Below, one piece after another: positions 1-10,200 of a stretch of 64,000 nucleotides of DNA. The position numbers and the translations under genes were made by a program. Source of the DNA: JBCCTX01 sp964468435. GTDB taxonomy: Bacteria > Bacteroidota > Bacteroidia > J057. The notes beneath the pieces are model-generated. The model had not been told where the DNA came from. It searched no databases and saw nothing but the letters and a program-made list of their open reading frames with translations. The DNA lies in NCBI GenBank assembly GCA_964468435.1, contig CAYXVE010000015.1, forward strand, positions 21,789 to 85,788, given 5' to 3'. The first letter of the stretch is position 1; each line of letters begins with the position of its first letter.

Positions 1-279
1 TGGGTGTTGAGAATAAAGCTTTCATAATTCTATCGTTTTTACACTTCTTTTGTTGAGTTTTCTTTTTAATTCAGGTTATAATCTTGTTTTAGATTATATC
101 TCAAAACTACTAGTGTAATTTGCGATAGATGGATTATTTGGCTGGAGTAATACCCGTTGTCGTTCAGTGGAGAGATACACCGGATAAGTGATAGAGGGTA
201 ATCCACTCAATAATGTAGACTTTTGAGTCTTTTCGATATATAGATAGTGCTAAGACAGAATTGCGATATAGGTTATTTA

Positions 280-1467
280 CTAAATAACTTCATCCAGAAC
301 TTCGAGAAGAATGTTGATACCATAAAGCAGTTCTTCATGCGTTATGGTAAGTGGAGGGGCTATTCTCAACCCTCGTGGTTCACTGAGAAAACCTATGGTG
401 ATCAGGCCTTTTTCGAGAGCAGCTTTTTGCACTTTTAGGGTATCTTCGTGTGATGAAAGGATAAGCGCAAACAGAAGGCCTGTACCACGTAGTTCCTGAA
501 TAGCGGGATGTACCAGATGTTGCCGCAGCAGTTGTTCTTTTTCAGGGATCGTATCTAATATGCGGGTATTCCTAAGTTTATTGAACAGGGCTATACCTGC
601 AGCACAGCAAACGGGATGTCCTCCAAAGGTGGTGATATGTCCTAGTGGCGGATTGTGCCTGATAACAGACATGATCTCCTGAGAGGTAATAAAAGCTCCA
701 AGTGGCATACCGCCTCCAAGTGCTTTCGCCAGTATCAGTATATCTGGAATTACGTTGTATTTTTGATGTGCAAATAGTGATCCTGTTCTACCAAAGCCAG
801 TCTGAATTTCATCCATGATGAGGAGGGTATTGGTTGTGTCGCAGCGTTCTCTCACAGTTTCGAGATATCCTGGCCGAGGCAATATCACACCACCGGCACC
901 CTGTATAGGTTCTATGATCACTGCTGCAGTATCTTCAGTGATGTATTGCAGGTCTTCTAAGTGATTGTAGCGGATGTGTTTAATATTGGGTAGCATAGGA
1001 CCATACCCAACTTTGGCATCTGGATCACCACTTACGCTAAGTGCACCATGTGTACTGCCATGATATGCATGATGGAAAGCGATCAATTCTTCTTTTCCAG
1101 TATATTTTTTGGCAACCTTTAGCGCTCCCTCTACGGCCTCTGCTCCGCTATTGGTAAAATAGACATTGGTAAGATGATCATCAAGTTCCTCAGCCAGTGC
1201 ATGTGCATACATAACCTGTGGATTCATGACGCCTTCACCATAAACGATGGGATGTAAATATTTTCTGGTTTGATGCCAAATGGCCTGGATAATATCTGTA
1301 TCACCATGACCTAGATTACTAACACATATACCACTGATAAAATCCAGATATGCTTTGCCCTTATTATCATATAAAAAGACACCTATCCCACTCTCAATCT
1401 CCAGGCCCATGGACATATCAGATGTCTGAGCTATATGGTCATAAAACCATTGTCTGAGTTTGATCAT
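280..1467 (-). CDS. Class III PLP-dependent aminotransferase (acetylornithine/ornithine aminotransferase-like)
   Basis: A 395-residue fold-type I, class III aminotransferase, the usual length for the ArgD/RocD/GabT group. It should transfer the omega-amino group of a basic amino acid or diamine to 2-oxoglutarate in the cytosol. Visible motifs are the phosphate-binding TNSGAEAVEGA near residue 105, the aromatic stacking segment HHAYHGSTHGA near 132, MDEIQTGFGRTG with the pyridine-nitrogen Asp at D219, and LAKALGGGMPLGA with the Schiff-base lysine at K248. Its start codon overlaps the stop of the upstream response regulator/cyclase gene (ATGA), so the two are probably cotranscribed and translationally coupled. 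No arginine-biosynthesis neighbours are present, so substrate and gene symbol stay open. The family call is secure; the substrate is not. Confidence 0.9.
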   Translation of the reverse strand: MIKLRQWFYDHIAQTSDMSMGLEIESGIGVFLYDNKGKAYLDFISGICVSNLGHGDTDIIQAIWHQTRKYLHPIVYGEGVMNPQVMYAHALAEELDDHLTNVYFTNSGAEAVEGALKVAKKYTGKEELIAFHHAYHGSTHGALSVSGDPDAKVGYGPMLPNIKHIRYNHLEDLQYITEDTAAVIIEPIQGAGGVILPRPGYLETVRERCDTTNTLLIMDEIQTGFGRTGSLFAHQKYNVIPDILILAKALGGGMPLGAFITSQEIMSVIRHNPPLGHITTFGGHPVCCAAGIALFNKLRNTRILDTIPEKEQLLRQHLVHPAIQELRGTGLLFALILSSHEDTLKVQKAALEKGLITIGFLSEPRGLRIAPPLTITHEELLYGINILLEVLDEVI

Positions 1468-2561
1468 ACCATGATGGACTCAAGTTCGTGAACTCTGATT
1501 TTCTCCCGTTTTCCCTTTACCTCAATTGGGTCCCAGGTCCTGGCCTTGATCAGGTGTTTGACCTTATGGTATACCCTGTCGCTGATCAGAATAGAATTAG
1601 CTACTTCTTTGGTAAGACTTTCTATGCGCTTACCAGTATTTACTGTATCTCCGGTAAGTGAATAAGACATTTTATCTTCTGATCCCAGATTTCCTGCTAC
1701 TACTTCACCACTATTAATTCCTATGCCCATTTCTATAGCCTGACCCATCTTATCTTTGTATTTTTCATTCAACTCTTCCAATCTCTTTATCATTTCAAAT
1801 GCACAGAAAACGGCATTGCGTTCATTTTCAATGGAAACTATTGGTACGCCAAAAGCCGCAAATATTTCATCTCCTACAAACTGATTAACCATGCCATTGT
1901 GCCGTTTGATTACTTCCGTCATTATTGCATAGTAGTCGTTGAGAAAAGCTACAATTTCTTTGGGAGAAAGACTTTCACTCATCGGTGTGAAGCCCCTGAT
2001 ATCACAAAACAGCACAGTGGCCTCTCTCAACTCACCTTCAAATATCACATTTCCATCGTCTGCTTCAGATTCAGATATTTGCGTTACGATAGTTTCCGGG
2101 ACATACTTTTTGAAATACTTGAGGATGCGTTCCTGTTGTATCACTTTGTTTTGTAACGAAATAACCAGATCCTTGTTTTTTTGTTGAAGGAAAAACAACT
2201 GACGTGCGTTTTCGATAGCCATACGCAATTCTGTTTCGTTCCAGGGCTTGGTAATGTATCTAAATACTCTGCCATTGTTGATCGCATCGATGATGGCTTC
2301 TACATCGCTAAATCCTGTGAGAATCATTCTGATGGCATCGGGATACTTAGAGCGTATCTTTTCCAGAAACTGGACGCCCGTCATCTCAGGCATTCGTTGG
2401 TCGCTAATGATAAGATGTACACTATTTTTTTGTACAATCTCTATACCCTCAGCCCCGCTGGTAGCGGTCAGCACTTTGTAATCTCTACGGAAAGTCGCTT
2501 TGAAGGAAACCAGATTCTGGGCTTCATCATCGACATAGAGAATACAGAAATCTTTTTTCAT
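1464..2561 (-). CDS. Response regulator fused to class III adenylate/guanylate cyclase
   Basis: A 365-residue fusion of an N-terminal CheY-like receiver (about residues 4-120) and a C-terminal class III nucleotide cyclase (about 175-360), joined by a helical linker. The receiver has acidic residues D11/D12, phosphoacceptor D54 (in IISDQRMPEMTG), T82 and K105, so it should be phosphorylated by a histidine kinase not present here. The cyclase retains both metal aspartates, D187 (FCDIRGF) and D231 (VGDEIF), and the transition-state pair N308/R312 in TGDTVNTGKRIE. K297 could contact adenine. It is therefore predicted active and more likely to make cAMP than cGMP. The frame is open to an ATG at 2600, but I place the start at 2561 because the receiver fold begins there. 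It is coupled by ATGA to the aminotransferase downstream. Confidence 0.9.
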   Translation of the reverse strand: MKKDFCILYVDDEAQNLVSFKATFRRDYKVLTATSGAEGIEIVQKNSVHLIISDQRMPEMTGVQFLEKIRSKYPDAIRMILTGFSDVEAIIDAINNGRVFRYITKPWNETELRMAIENARQLFFLQQKNKDLVISLQNKVIQQERILKYFKKYVPETIVTQISESEADDGNVIFEGELREATVLFCDIRGFTPMSESLSPKEIVAFLNDYYAIMTEVIKRHNGMVNQFVGDEIFAAFGVPIVSIENERNAVFCAFEMIKRLEELNEKYKDKMGQAIEMGIGINSGEVVAGNLGSEDKMSYSLTGDTVNTGKRIESLTKEVANSILISDRVYHKVKHLIKARTWDPIEVKGKREKIRVHELESIMV

Positions 2562-2646
2562 ATAATATGGTAGAGGTAGGTAAATTAACATCACTTTCAA
2601 TTTGCAAAACTAACCTAAATACGCAACAACTACAACAGGGTTTATC

Positions 2647-3789
2647 ATGTCAAAACTGAGTTATTGGGAGAGAATGAGCCTTGTAGGGGCTACTGAAGTG
2701 ATGATTATCGGTGCAGGTATTACCGGACTGCAGTGTGCAATCAGGCTCAAGGAGCTACGGCCTTCGATGGACCTGCTCGTAGTAGAGCAATACCCTTTTT
2801 CGGGTGGTGCAAGCACAAGGAATGCTGGTTTTGCCTGTATTGGCAGCATGACTGAGTTGATCGATGACCTTAATCATCTCAGGGAAGAGGAGGTGTGGGA
2901 TGTAGTGGCAAAAAGGTGGACGGGTCTTCAGAAACTAAAAGGTGTGTTGGGGGAACAAGTACTTGATTTTCGCACTTCAGGTGGATATGAGCTGTTTATG
3001 GAGCAGGATGTTAAAGCCTATAGGCAATGCCTTGATCATATGGAGTCTTTCAACCGATATATGCGCGATATTACAGGGGAAGAGCAAGTTTTCAGGCTCA
3101 GGGATGAGTGTTGGAAGGACTTGGGTTTTGCCGGTAGAGGCCATATCATCGAAAATAGGGTTGAAGGTCAGTTGAATCCGGGAAAAATGATGACTGCATT
3201 ATTACGACAGGCCCATGGACTTGGAATAAGGACCATGTTTGGATGCAAGATAAAAGGCTGGAAACGGGAAACTCAACAATGGAGCGTATATACAGACCAG
3301 GAGTGGAGCATCAAAACACGTATATTGGTGGCTGCTACTAATGGGTTTACACGGAGATTGCTGCCTTCACTTGCCGTTATACCGGCCCGGAATCAGGTAC
3401 TGGTATCCAAGCAAATTGAGGGTCTGAGGTGGGAGGGTACATTTCATTACGATAGGGGGTATGTCTATTTCAGAAATGTAGAGGGGCGACTGCTCATCGG
3501 GGGAGCCAGGCATCTCGCATTTGAAGTAGAAGAAACCGACGAATATGGGGAAAACCCTACAATCATTAATTACCTGAAATCGTTCAGTAAAAGGTTTTTA
3601 TTTCCTGGGAAAAAGCTTGAATGGGAATATTCCTGGAGTGGTATCCTGGGAACAGGCTCAAAGACTCCTATCCTGGAGTGGATAGAACCAGATTTGCTGG
3701 TAGCTGTCAGATTAGGTGGGATGGGCATTGCAATGGGTACACAACTGGGTTGGGACGCAGCTGCCATGATTATGGAAAAGCTGACTTAA
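2647..3789 (+). CDS. FAD-dependent oxidoreductase of the DAO family
   Basis: A 380-residue flavoprotein of the D-amino-acid oxidase/glycine oxidase superfamily. The N-terminal Rossmann motif IIGAGITGLQCA (glycines 22, 24 and 27) binds FAD, followed by the ribose-binding acidic residue in VVEQ at about 47. ASTRNAGFA near residue 55 resembles the flavin-contacting segment of gamma-glutamylputrescine oxidase-like enzymes, so a cytosolic amine or amino-acid oxidation is likely. The C-terminal GGMGIAMGTQLG is the usual second flavin-contacting glycine segment. It is divergent from the cyclase gene and convergent with smpB, sharing a TTAA in which both stop codons overlap. The substrate cannot be assigned from sequence. 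Confidence 0.85.
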   Translation: MSKLSYWERMSLVGATEVMIIGAGITGLQCAIRLKELRPSMDLLVVEQYPFSGGASTRNAGFACIGSMTELIDDLNHLREEEVWDVVAKRWTGLQKLKGVLGEQVLDFRTSGGYELFMEQDVKAYRQCLDHMESFNRYMRDITGEEQVFRLRDECWKDLGFAGRGHIIENRVEGQLNPGKMMTALLRQAHGLGIRTMFGCKIKGWKRETQQWSVYTDQEWSIKTRILVAATNGFTRRLLPSLAVIPARNQVLVSKQIEGLRWEGTFHYDRGYVYFRNVEGRLLIGGARHLAFEVEETDEYGENPTIINYLKSFSKRFLFPGKKLEWEYSWSGILGTGSKTPILEWIEPDLLVAVRLGGMGIAMGTQLGWDAAAMIMEKLT

Positions 3790-4253
3790 TTGAAGTTTTT
3801 CATTGCCCGGCTAAGTTCCCGTTTGGTATTTTTTTCCTTAATATCTTCGCGTTTGTCATAAAGTTTCTTGCCCTTAGCCACAGCGATATCCATCTTGGCA
3901 AAATTGCGATCGTTAAAGTATATCTTTAGCGGTATTAGCGTTAGTCCCTGCTCTTCCAGGTTTTTTCTGATTTTGTGTATTTCTCTTTTCTTGAGCAGTA
4001 GTTTTCGTTCGCGATTAGGCTCGTGGTTACTGTATCCACCTTTATCATATTCGAGGATATTCATATTTTTGATGAATATTTCATCACCATTGATATAGCA
4101 GTATGCTTCCTGAAGACTGGCCTTGCCAGCCCTCAATGATTTTACCTCTGTCCCTTTCAAAACCATTCCGACTGAAAAGGTTTCCAGCAGATGATATTCA
4201 AACTTAGCTTTTCGGTTGGTTATAACTGTACTATTTCTTCCTTTTTCTGCCAT
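3786..4253 (-). CDS. smpB: SsrA-binding protein SmpB
   Basis: A 155-residue SmpB, the partner of tmRNA in trans-translation, which rescues ribosomes stalled on mRNAs lacking a stop codon. The family hallmarks are present: an N-terminal ITNRKAKFEYHLLE, the central GTEVKSLRAGKASLQEAY, and a basic C-terminal tail rich in Lys/Arg (YDKREDIKEKNTKRELSRA) that enters the decoding centre. Length is typical. The gene converges on the FAD oxidoreductase with a 4-bp overlap and is divergent from the TPR protein gene. The ssrA RNA gene itself is not visible in this window. Confidence 0.97.
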   Translation of the reverse strand: MAEKGRNSTVITNRKAKFEYHLLETFSVGMVLKGTEVKSLRAGKASLQEAYCYINGDEIFIKNMNILEYDKGGYSNHEPNRERKLLLKKREIHKIRKNLEEQGLTLIPLKIYFNDRNFAKMDIAVAKGKKLYDKREDIKEKNTKRELSRAMKNFN

Positions 4254-4384
4254 CTTACCTGCTTATCCTCTGATTTAAACTTTAAAAGTAAGAACTTTTT
4301 TGATTAGTTTACAACAAAACGCAATTACACACACCCTATTCTTATTATTTACGTATCTTCTGTTGAAGGTGTTAACAGGCCAGT

Positions 4385-5602
4385 ATGAAAACAAAGATTT
4401 TCACATGCTTGCTATATGTAAGTATTTTAGTGTTCTCTTCTCAATTCCTTCATTCCCAGGTATTTCGTGATACCACATTCCGTCAAACTGCTTACCAGGG
4501 TATCGATTATACCTATAACATGCAGTTCGAGCAAGCTCACAGAGTATTCGAGTCGTTGAAAAAAGAGTATGACAATCATCCTGCGCCATACTTTCTGTTG
4601 GCTCTAAACCGTTGGTGGCAGACCTATGTTGCTTCGGGGATGACCGAATATCACAGTTTTATCGAAAGGCATCTCGACAAAGCGATTACCCTTAATGCAC
4701 AATACGAAGATCAGCCAGAATACAAGCTTGAATATACTTTTTTTCAGTACATGAATTATGCATTCAAGGCGAGGTATTACACGTTGCGCAAAGAATGGTG
4801 GAATGCTGCCATGGCAGGCAGAAAGGCTTTCCCGTATCTGAAGAAGGGATTTGACTACCAGAAGGAAAGCCGGGAATTCTATTTTGGTTCAGGTATTTAT
4901 CATTATTATGCTGAAGACTATCCCAAAAATCACCCGATTGTACAGCCACTGATGATATTTTTTCCTAGGGGAAGTATTTCCAGAGGAATAGCCGAACTGG
5001 AAAAGGCAGTTGCCAGACCCAACTTCGCCCAGTTTGAAGCTATGTTTTACCTGGGAGATATATATCTCAAACAAGGAAAAACAGGGTTGGGGTTGAAACT
5101 ATATAGGCAATTGGGTAAGCAATTTCCGCGAAATACCTGGTTTCAGATGGAATATGGCAGGGCGTTGATCGCCTTTGGTGATGATCAGCTAGCAAGACAA
5201 GTACTTCAACCCCTGATCGAGACGTATGAGCAGCTGACAGGACACGATCAGCAAAATATTGTTACCACAGACTCACGGTATACGACGTATTTGATGAGCC
5301 GGGTATACCTTTGGTATGGCCTCGCTTTACTGGAATCAGATCTGCAGGGAGGCCATGATAGCTTGGAAAAGGCACAACATATGGTGCAACTAGCCCAGCT
5401 TGATTCAGATGATGAATACAGGCCTGCGATAGCCTATACGAGAGGGATATGCGACGACCGACTGAAACAAAGAGAGCAGGCTGTAGATCACTACCGGGAA
5501 GTATTATCACTCAGTCAAAATCAGCTCTACAAACAACGGGCAAAGGATTGTATCGACAAACCTTGCCAGCAAGTCAAGGTACCCCTACTGGGTGGAACTT
5601 AG
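4385..5602 (+). CDS. Secreted or periplasmic TPR-like protein of unknown function
   Basis: A 405-residue protein with an N-terminal signal peptide (hydrophobic about residues 5-20, then SQFLHSQ before the likely cleavage site). The remainder is rich in aromatic and alanine residues in helical pairs. Stretches such as FYLGDIYLKQGKTGLGLKLY (near 220) and YTRGICDDRLKQREQAVDHY (near 355) read as tetratricopeptide repeats. No catalytic motif is visible. TPR proteins of this kind generally act as binding adaptors at the envelope, but no partner can be named. The gene is divergent from smpB and convergent with the DUF3467 gene, overlapping its stop by 4 bp. Confidence 0.75.
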   Translation: MKTKIFTCLLYVSILVFSSQFLHSQVFRDTTFRQTAYQGIDYTYNMQFEQAHRVFESLKKEYDNHPAPYFLLALNRWWQTYVASGMTEYHSFIERHLDKAITLNAQYEDQPEYKLEYTFFQYMNYAFKARYYTLRKEWWNAAMAGRKAFPYLKKGFDYQKESREFYFGSGIYHYYAEDYPKNHPIVQPLMIFFPRGSISRGIAELEKAVARPNFAQFEAMFYLGDIYLKQGKTGLGLKLYRQLGKQFPRNTWFQMEYGRALIAFGDDQLARQVLQPLIETYEQLTGHDQQNIVTTDSRYTTYLMSRVYLWYGLALLESDLQGGHDSLEKAQHMVQLAQLDSDDEYRPAIAYTRGICDDRLKQREQAVDHYREVLSLSQNQLYKQRAKDCIDKPCQQVKVPLLGGT

Positions 5603-5913
5603 GCAATACCTGTAGGCCCGCCAAAGTTGGGCGGTAGACTGATATCGGATTCCTGTAAAATCATTTCACCATGGTTTTGTTCATACTTTTGAACATTCTC
5701 ATGCAGGGCCTTGAGTAACCGCTTAGCATGTTGAGGTGTCATGATTACTCGCGACCGCACCTCAGCTTTGGGGGTCCCTGGAAGCACTTGTACAAAGTCC
5801 AGTACAAATTCGCTTTGTGAATGGGAGATAATGACCAGATTGCTGTATATACCTCTGGCTGTCTCGGGTGAAAGCTCTATGTTGATTTGTTTTTTGGGAG
5901 GTTTCTCTGACAT
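5599..5913 (-). CDS. DUF3467 family protein
   Basis: A 104-residue protein matching the small DUF3467 family common in Bacteroidota. The pattern is an N-terminal basic patch, then INIELSPETARGIYSNLVII, then a core containing EFVLDFVQVLPG, and then VRSRVIMTPQHAKRLLKALHENVQKYE. The family has no established biochemical role, the protein has no signal peptide, and it is presumably cytosolic. Its stop codon overlaps that of the convergent TPR gene. It is divergent from rfbB across about 130 bp that should hold both promoters. Confidence 0.85.
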   Translation of the reverse strand: MSEKPPKKQINIELSPETARGIYSNLVIISHSQSEFVLDFVQVLPGTPKAEVRSRVIMTPQHAKRLLKALHENVQKYEQNHGEMILQESDISLPPNFGGPTGIA

Positions 5914-6046
5914 AATACACGTTTTTATTTCAATAAATGAAATATATTTTTAATTTGCAATTGATCCGGATAAAGATATAATTTTTCCAGATTACTCATA
6001 AAAATAGAAATTCAAACTGATGTAACAAATTTTAATTCTAATATAT

Positions 6047-7111
6047 ATGAATTCCAGAAAGATATTAATCACGGGTGGAGCAGGATTTATTGGCTCACAT
6101 CTGGTACGTCATTTTGTCAAAAAGTACCCTCACTACGATATTTATAATCTGGACAAGCTCACTTATGCGGGTAATTTAGAAAATCTGAAGGATATAGAGG
6201 ATACATCTAACTATCGCTTTATCAAGGGCGACATATGTGATGCTGGTTTGTTGGAAGAGATTTTTTCTCATCATCACATAGATGGAGTCATCCATCTAGC
6301 AGCAGAAAGCCATGTAGACCGCAGTATACTCAATCCCATGGAGTTTGTCATGACCAATGTGATCGGTACAGTATCACTGCTCAATGCTGCCCGCCATTTC
6401 TGGAAAGACCGCGAAGACGTGCTGTTCTACCATGTATCTACCGATGAGGTTTATGGATCTTTGGAGTCTGGAGAATACTTTGTCGAGGAGACCGCATACG
6501 ATCCCCAAAGTCCCTATTCAGCCTCTAAAGCTAGTTCAGATCATTTTGTCAGGGCTTATGGAAATACATTTGGACTGCCTTATGTGGTAAGTAACTGTTC
6601 GAATAATTACGGTCCTTACCAGTTTCCTGAAAAATTGATCCCTTTATTCATTTCTAATATCGTCAAGGAAACCCAACTGCCCGTTTATGGAAAGGGGGAG
6701 AATGTACGGGACTGGCTTTGGGTATATGATCATTGTATGGCTATAGATATAATTTTTCACGAGGGTAGGGTAGCAGAGACCTACAATATTGGGGGAAGAA
6801 ATGAGTGGAGAAATATTGATTTGATCCGCCTGATGTGTGATTTGGTAGATGAAAAACTTGGACGGGAACCTGGAACTGCACAATCTTTGATTACTTTTGT
6901 CAAGGATCGGGCAGGACACGATATGCGCTACGCGATCGATCCGTCCAAACTGGAACGGGAGTTGGGTTGGACTCCCAGTCTGGTGTTTGAGGAAGGGCTA
7001 TCTCAAACCATTGACTGGTATCTGGCCAACACAGGATGGGTAGAACGTGTACAATCGGGTGCTTATAAGGATTATTACCAAATCCAATATGGAGAACGCC
7101 TGCGATCATAG
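6047..7111 (+). CDS. rfbB: dTDP-glucose 4,6-dehydratase
   Basis: A 354-residue extended short-chain dehydrogenase/reductase that makes dTDP-4-keto-6-deoxyglucose, the precursor of dTDP-L-rhamnose and other deoxysugars for surface polysaccharides. The NAD site is ITGGAGFIGSH at residues 8-18. The catalytic residues are T132-D133-E134 (VSTDEVYGS) and Y157/K161 (YSASK). Substrate-recognition segments VDRSI (90-94) and NCSNNYGPYQFPEKLIPL are intact. The partner genes rfbA, rfbC and rfbD are absent nearby, so this copy stands alone. The start at 6047 puts the Rossmann motif at the expected N-terminal position. Confidence 0.95.
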   Translation: MNSRKILITGGAGFIGSHLVRHFVKKYPHYDIYNLDKLTYAGNLENLKDIEDTSNYRFIKGDICDAGLLEEIFSHHHIDGVIHLAAESHVDRSILNPMEFVMTNVIGTVSLLNAARHFWKDREDVLFYHVSTDEVYGSLESGEYFVEETAYDPQSPYSASKASSDHFVRAYGNTFGLPYVVSNCSNNYGPYQFPEKLIPLFISNIVKETQLPVYGKGENVRDWLWVYDHCMAIDIIFHEGRVAETYNIGGRNEWRNIDLIRLMCDLVDEKLGREPGTAQSLITFVKDRAGHDMRYAIDPSKLERELGWTPSLVFEEGLSQTIDWYLANTGWVERVQSGAYKDYYQIQYGERLRS

Positions 7112-7252
7112 TAAGGATAACTTTTCCTTGTTTTTCAGCTAGCAAAAAAGCAAATCGTAAAAATCTTGTGTATATTAGGTATCGGAGATTTGTGCAAAAA
7201 ATGTGAGAAGTTGCTAATTTGTACAAAATAGATAAACCAAACACAAGCTACT

Positions 7253-10200
7253 ATGAGGTATCTGATATGGCTATCGTCATTCCTTACCGTATACAATCTA
7301 TATAGTCAAAGTGATCAAAAGGCTATTTCTAGTCAGCCTCTTTTCACATTGCTCGATCCCGAACATACAAAGATCACATTCAATAATGAAATCGTAGACA
7401 CCCGGGATCACAATATCATGATCTACTCCAACTACTACGGTGGAGCTGGTGTAGGCGTAGGAGATATCAATAATGACGGATTACCCGACTTGTACTTTGC
7501 CGGTAATCTGGTAGGAGATAAGCTATATCTCAATAAGGGGAATATGGTTTTCGAAGATATCACCGAGAAAGCAGGGATCAAAAATGATGGAGAATGGTCT
7601 TCTGGAGTTATTTTTGGTGATGTGAATAGGGATGGACGGACAGATATCTATGTTACCTGCGAACTCTATGATGATCAACCTGAACTTCGCCGCAATAAAC
7701 TCTACATCAATCATGGTAATCACACATTCTCTGATCAGGCTGCAGCCTATGGTGTAGATGATGATCAGCGAACACGTCATGCGACCTTTCTGGACTATGA
7801 CAAAGATGGTGATCTGGATTTGTTTCTCTGCAATCAGCCTCCCAATCCCGGTGATTACTCGCTATATTATGGGAAAGAATTATTGCTGGACGAATTCAGC
7901 ATCCGCTTGTATGAACTCGAAGACAATAAGTATACAGATGTTACTAAAGCCGCGGGACTGTTTAAGACCGGATTTCCCAACAGTGTAGTAGCAAGTGATC
8001 TCAATGGTGATGGATGGACAGATCTTTATGTAGCCAATGATTTCTGGGTAGAGGACTGGATATTTATCAACAAAGGGGATGGCACATTCGAAGAAAAGAT
8101 CCACGAAAATACCCGGCATATATCTTTCAGTAGTATGGGGGTAGATGCAGGTGATATCAACAATGATGGAATGCCGGACTTGATGGTCTTGGACATGGTA
8201 GCTGAGAACAATTATCGGCTAAAAGCAAATATGAGCGGTATGAATCCCGATGCATTCTGGAAAGTGGTCAATGACGGTGGTCATTATCAGTATATGTTCA
8301 ATACCTTGCATCTCAATGCAGGAGATGCCTATTTCAGTGATATAGCGCAACTCGCCAATGTGGCTTCCACAGACTGGAGTTGGTCTGTTTTGATGGCCGA
8401 TTTCGACAACGATGGCTGGAAAGATATACATATTACCAATGGACTGATGCGCGATATCCGCAATACAGATTCGAATAAGAAATTTGCCAAATATATCGAG
8501 TCCGCACTATATAAGCATTTGCAAAACAACCCTAATCCAGATCCCAATCTGACGGTTTGGGATGTTGTGGATATTGACAAAGCCATGAAGATTGTTCCCT
8601 CTGAGAAATTAACTAATTATATCTTCCGCAATAACGGAGATATGACGTTCACCAAAATGATCAGCGAATGGGGAATGGCTGAAGAAACATTTTCCAATGG
8701 ATCGGCCTATGCCGATCTGGACCTTGACGGAGATCTGGATCTGATCATCAATCATGTCAATGATATTGCATCTATTTACGAAAATCACGTTACAGAACTG
8801 AATGCTCATCATTTTCTGAGGATCAAACCCAAGGCGGATGCCGATCATTTGCACCTCAATGGTACCAAAGTATGGCTTACCGCAGGAGAAGAAACTCAGT
8901 TTTATGAGTTTACCGCCGTGCGGGGTATGTATTCTACCAGCGAGCAGATAGCACATTTTGGACTAGGATCTCATGAACAAGTGGATCAAATTAGAATAGT
9001 ATGGACTGATGGTAAAGAGACCATACTGGAAGATATCGCTGCAAATCAGGTTATGGAAGTAGTCTACAGTCAATCCAAGGCCTTGACGCCGGAAGCTTTA
9101 ATATCCCCTCCAGCCTTGTTGACTGAGGTATCGGAAGAAATCGGAATCAAATATGTTCACCAGGACAACGATTTTGATGATTATACCTACCAGGTACTGT
9201 TACCACATAAAATGTCTACCTGGGGACCCTGCATGAGTAAAGGCGATGTAAATGGAGATGGGCTGGAAGACATATATATCGGAGGAGCTACAGGATTGGA
9301 GGGAGCGCTGCTGCTTCAGAATGTAGATGGCACATTTGTAAAACATATAAGCGAAGCCATTGCAGCAGATAAAAGGCATGAAGACATGGGATCAGCTCTA
9401 TTTGACTTTGATGGCGATGGAGATATGGATTTGTATGTTGCAAGTGGTGGTAATGAATTTACCCCGGGTTCTGACGCATATCAGGATAGACTGTACCTAA
9501 ACGATGGAAAGGGAAACTTTATCAAAACTGAAAATGCCTTACCCGAAATCAGGAACAGCAGTTCCAAGGTATATCCTGCTGATGTAGACAAAGATGGAGA
9601 CATAGATCTATTTGTAGCCGGAAGGCATATTCCCTGGGCTTACCCTGAGCCTGCATCGAGTGTATTGTTGGTCAATGAAGGAGCTAAATTCATAGATGCT
9701 ACCCAGGAAAAGGCTTCTGATCTGAATAAAATAGGTATGGTAAACGACGCTAGTTGGTTTGATCATAATAATGATGGATGGCAAGACCTGGTATTGATTG
9801 GAGAATGGATGCCAGTGGTGATTTTAGAAAATCAGGGAGGTACACTTCGCAGGCTTGATAATCTAGGAGAACTTGATCGCAAAAAAGGATGGTTTTTCAG
9901 TGTAGAAACAGCGGATATAGATAAAGATGGAGACAATGATATTATAGCCGGGAATCTTGGGAGGAATTACAAGTATAAAGCTTCTGAACAGGAACCATTT
10001 GAGGTATATTATTATGATTTTGATAAAAATGGTTCTAAAGATATCGTGTTGACTTACTACAATTTCGGGATGAAATACCCGCTTCGGGGAAGATCATGTT
10101 CATCGGAGCAGGTGCCTATGTTGAAAGAAAAATTTGAAACCTATGACTTGTTTGCATCCTCTGATGTGTACGACATATATGGTGAAAAATCGTTGAAAAA

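Noticed and set aside
217..230. Small hairpin AGACT/AGTCT near the left edge
   Set aside because: Only a 5-bp stem with four following bases; too weak to call a terminator.
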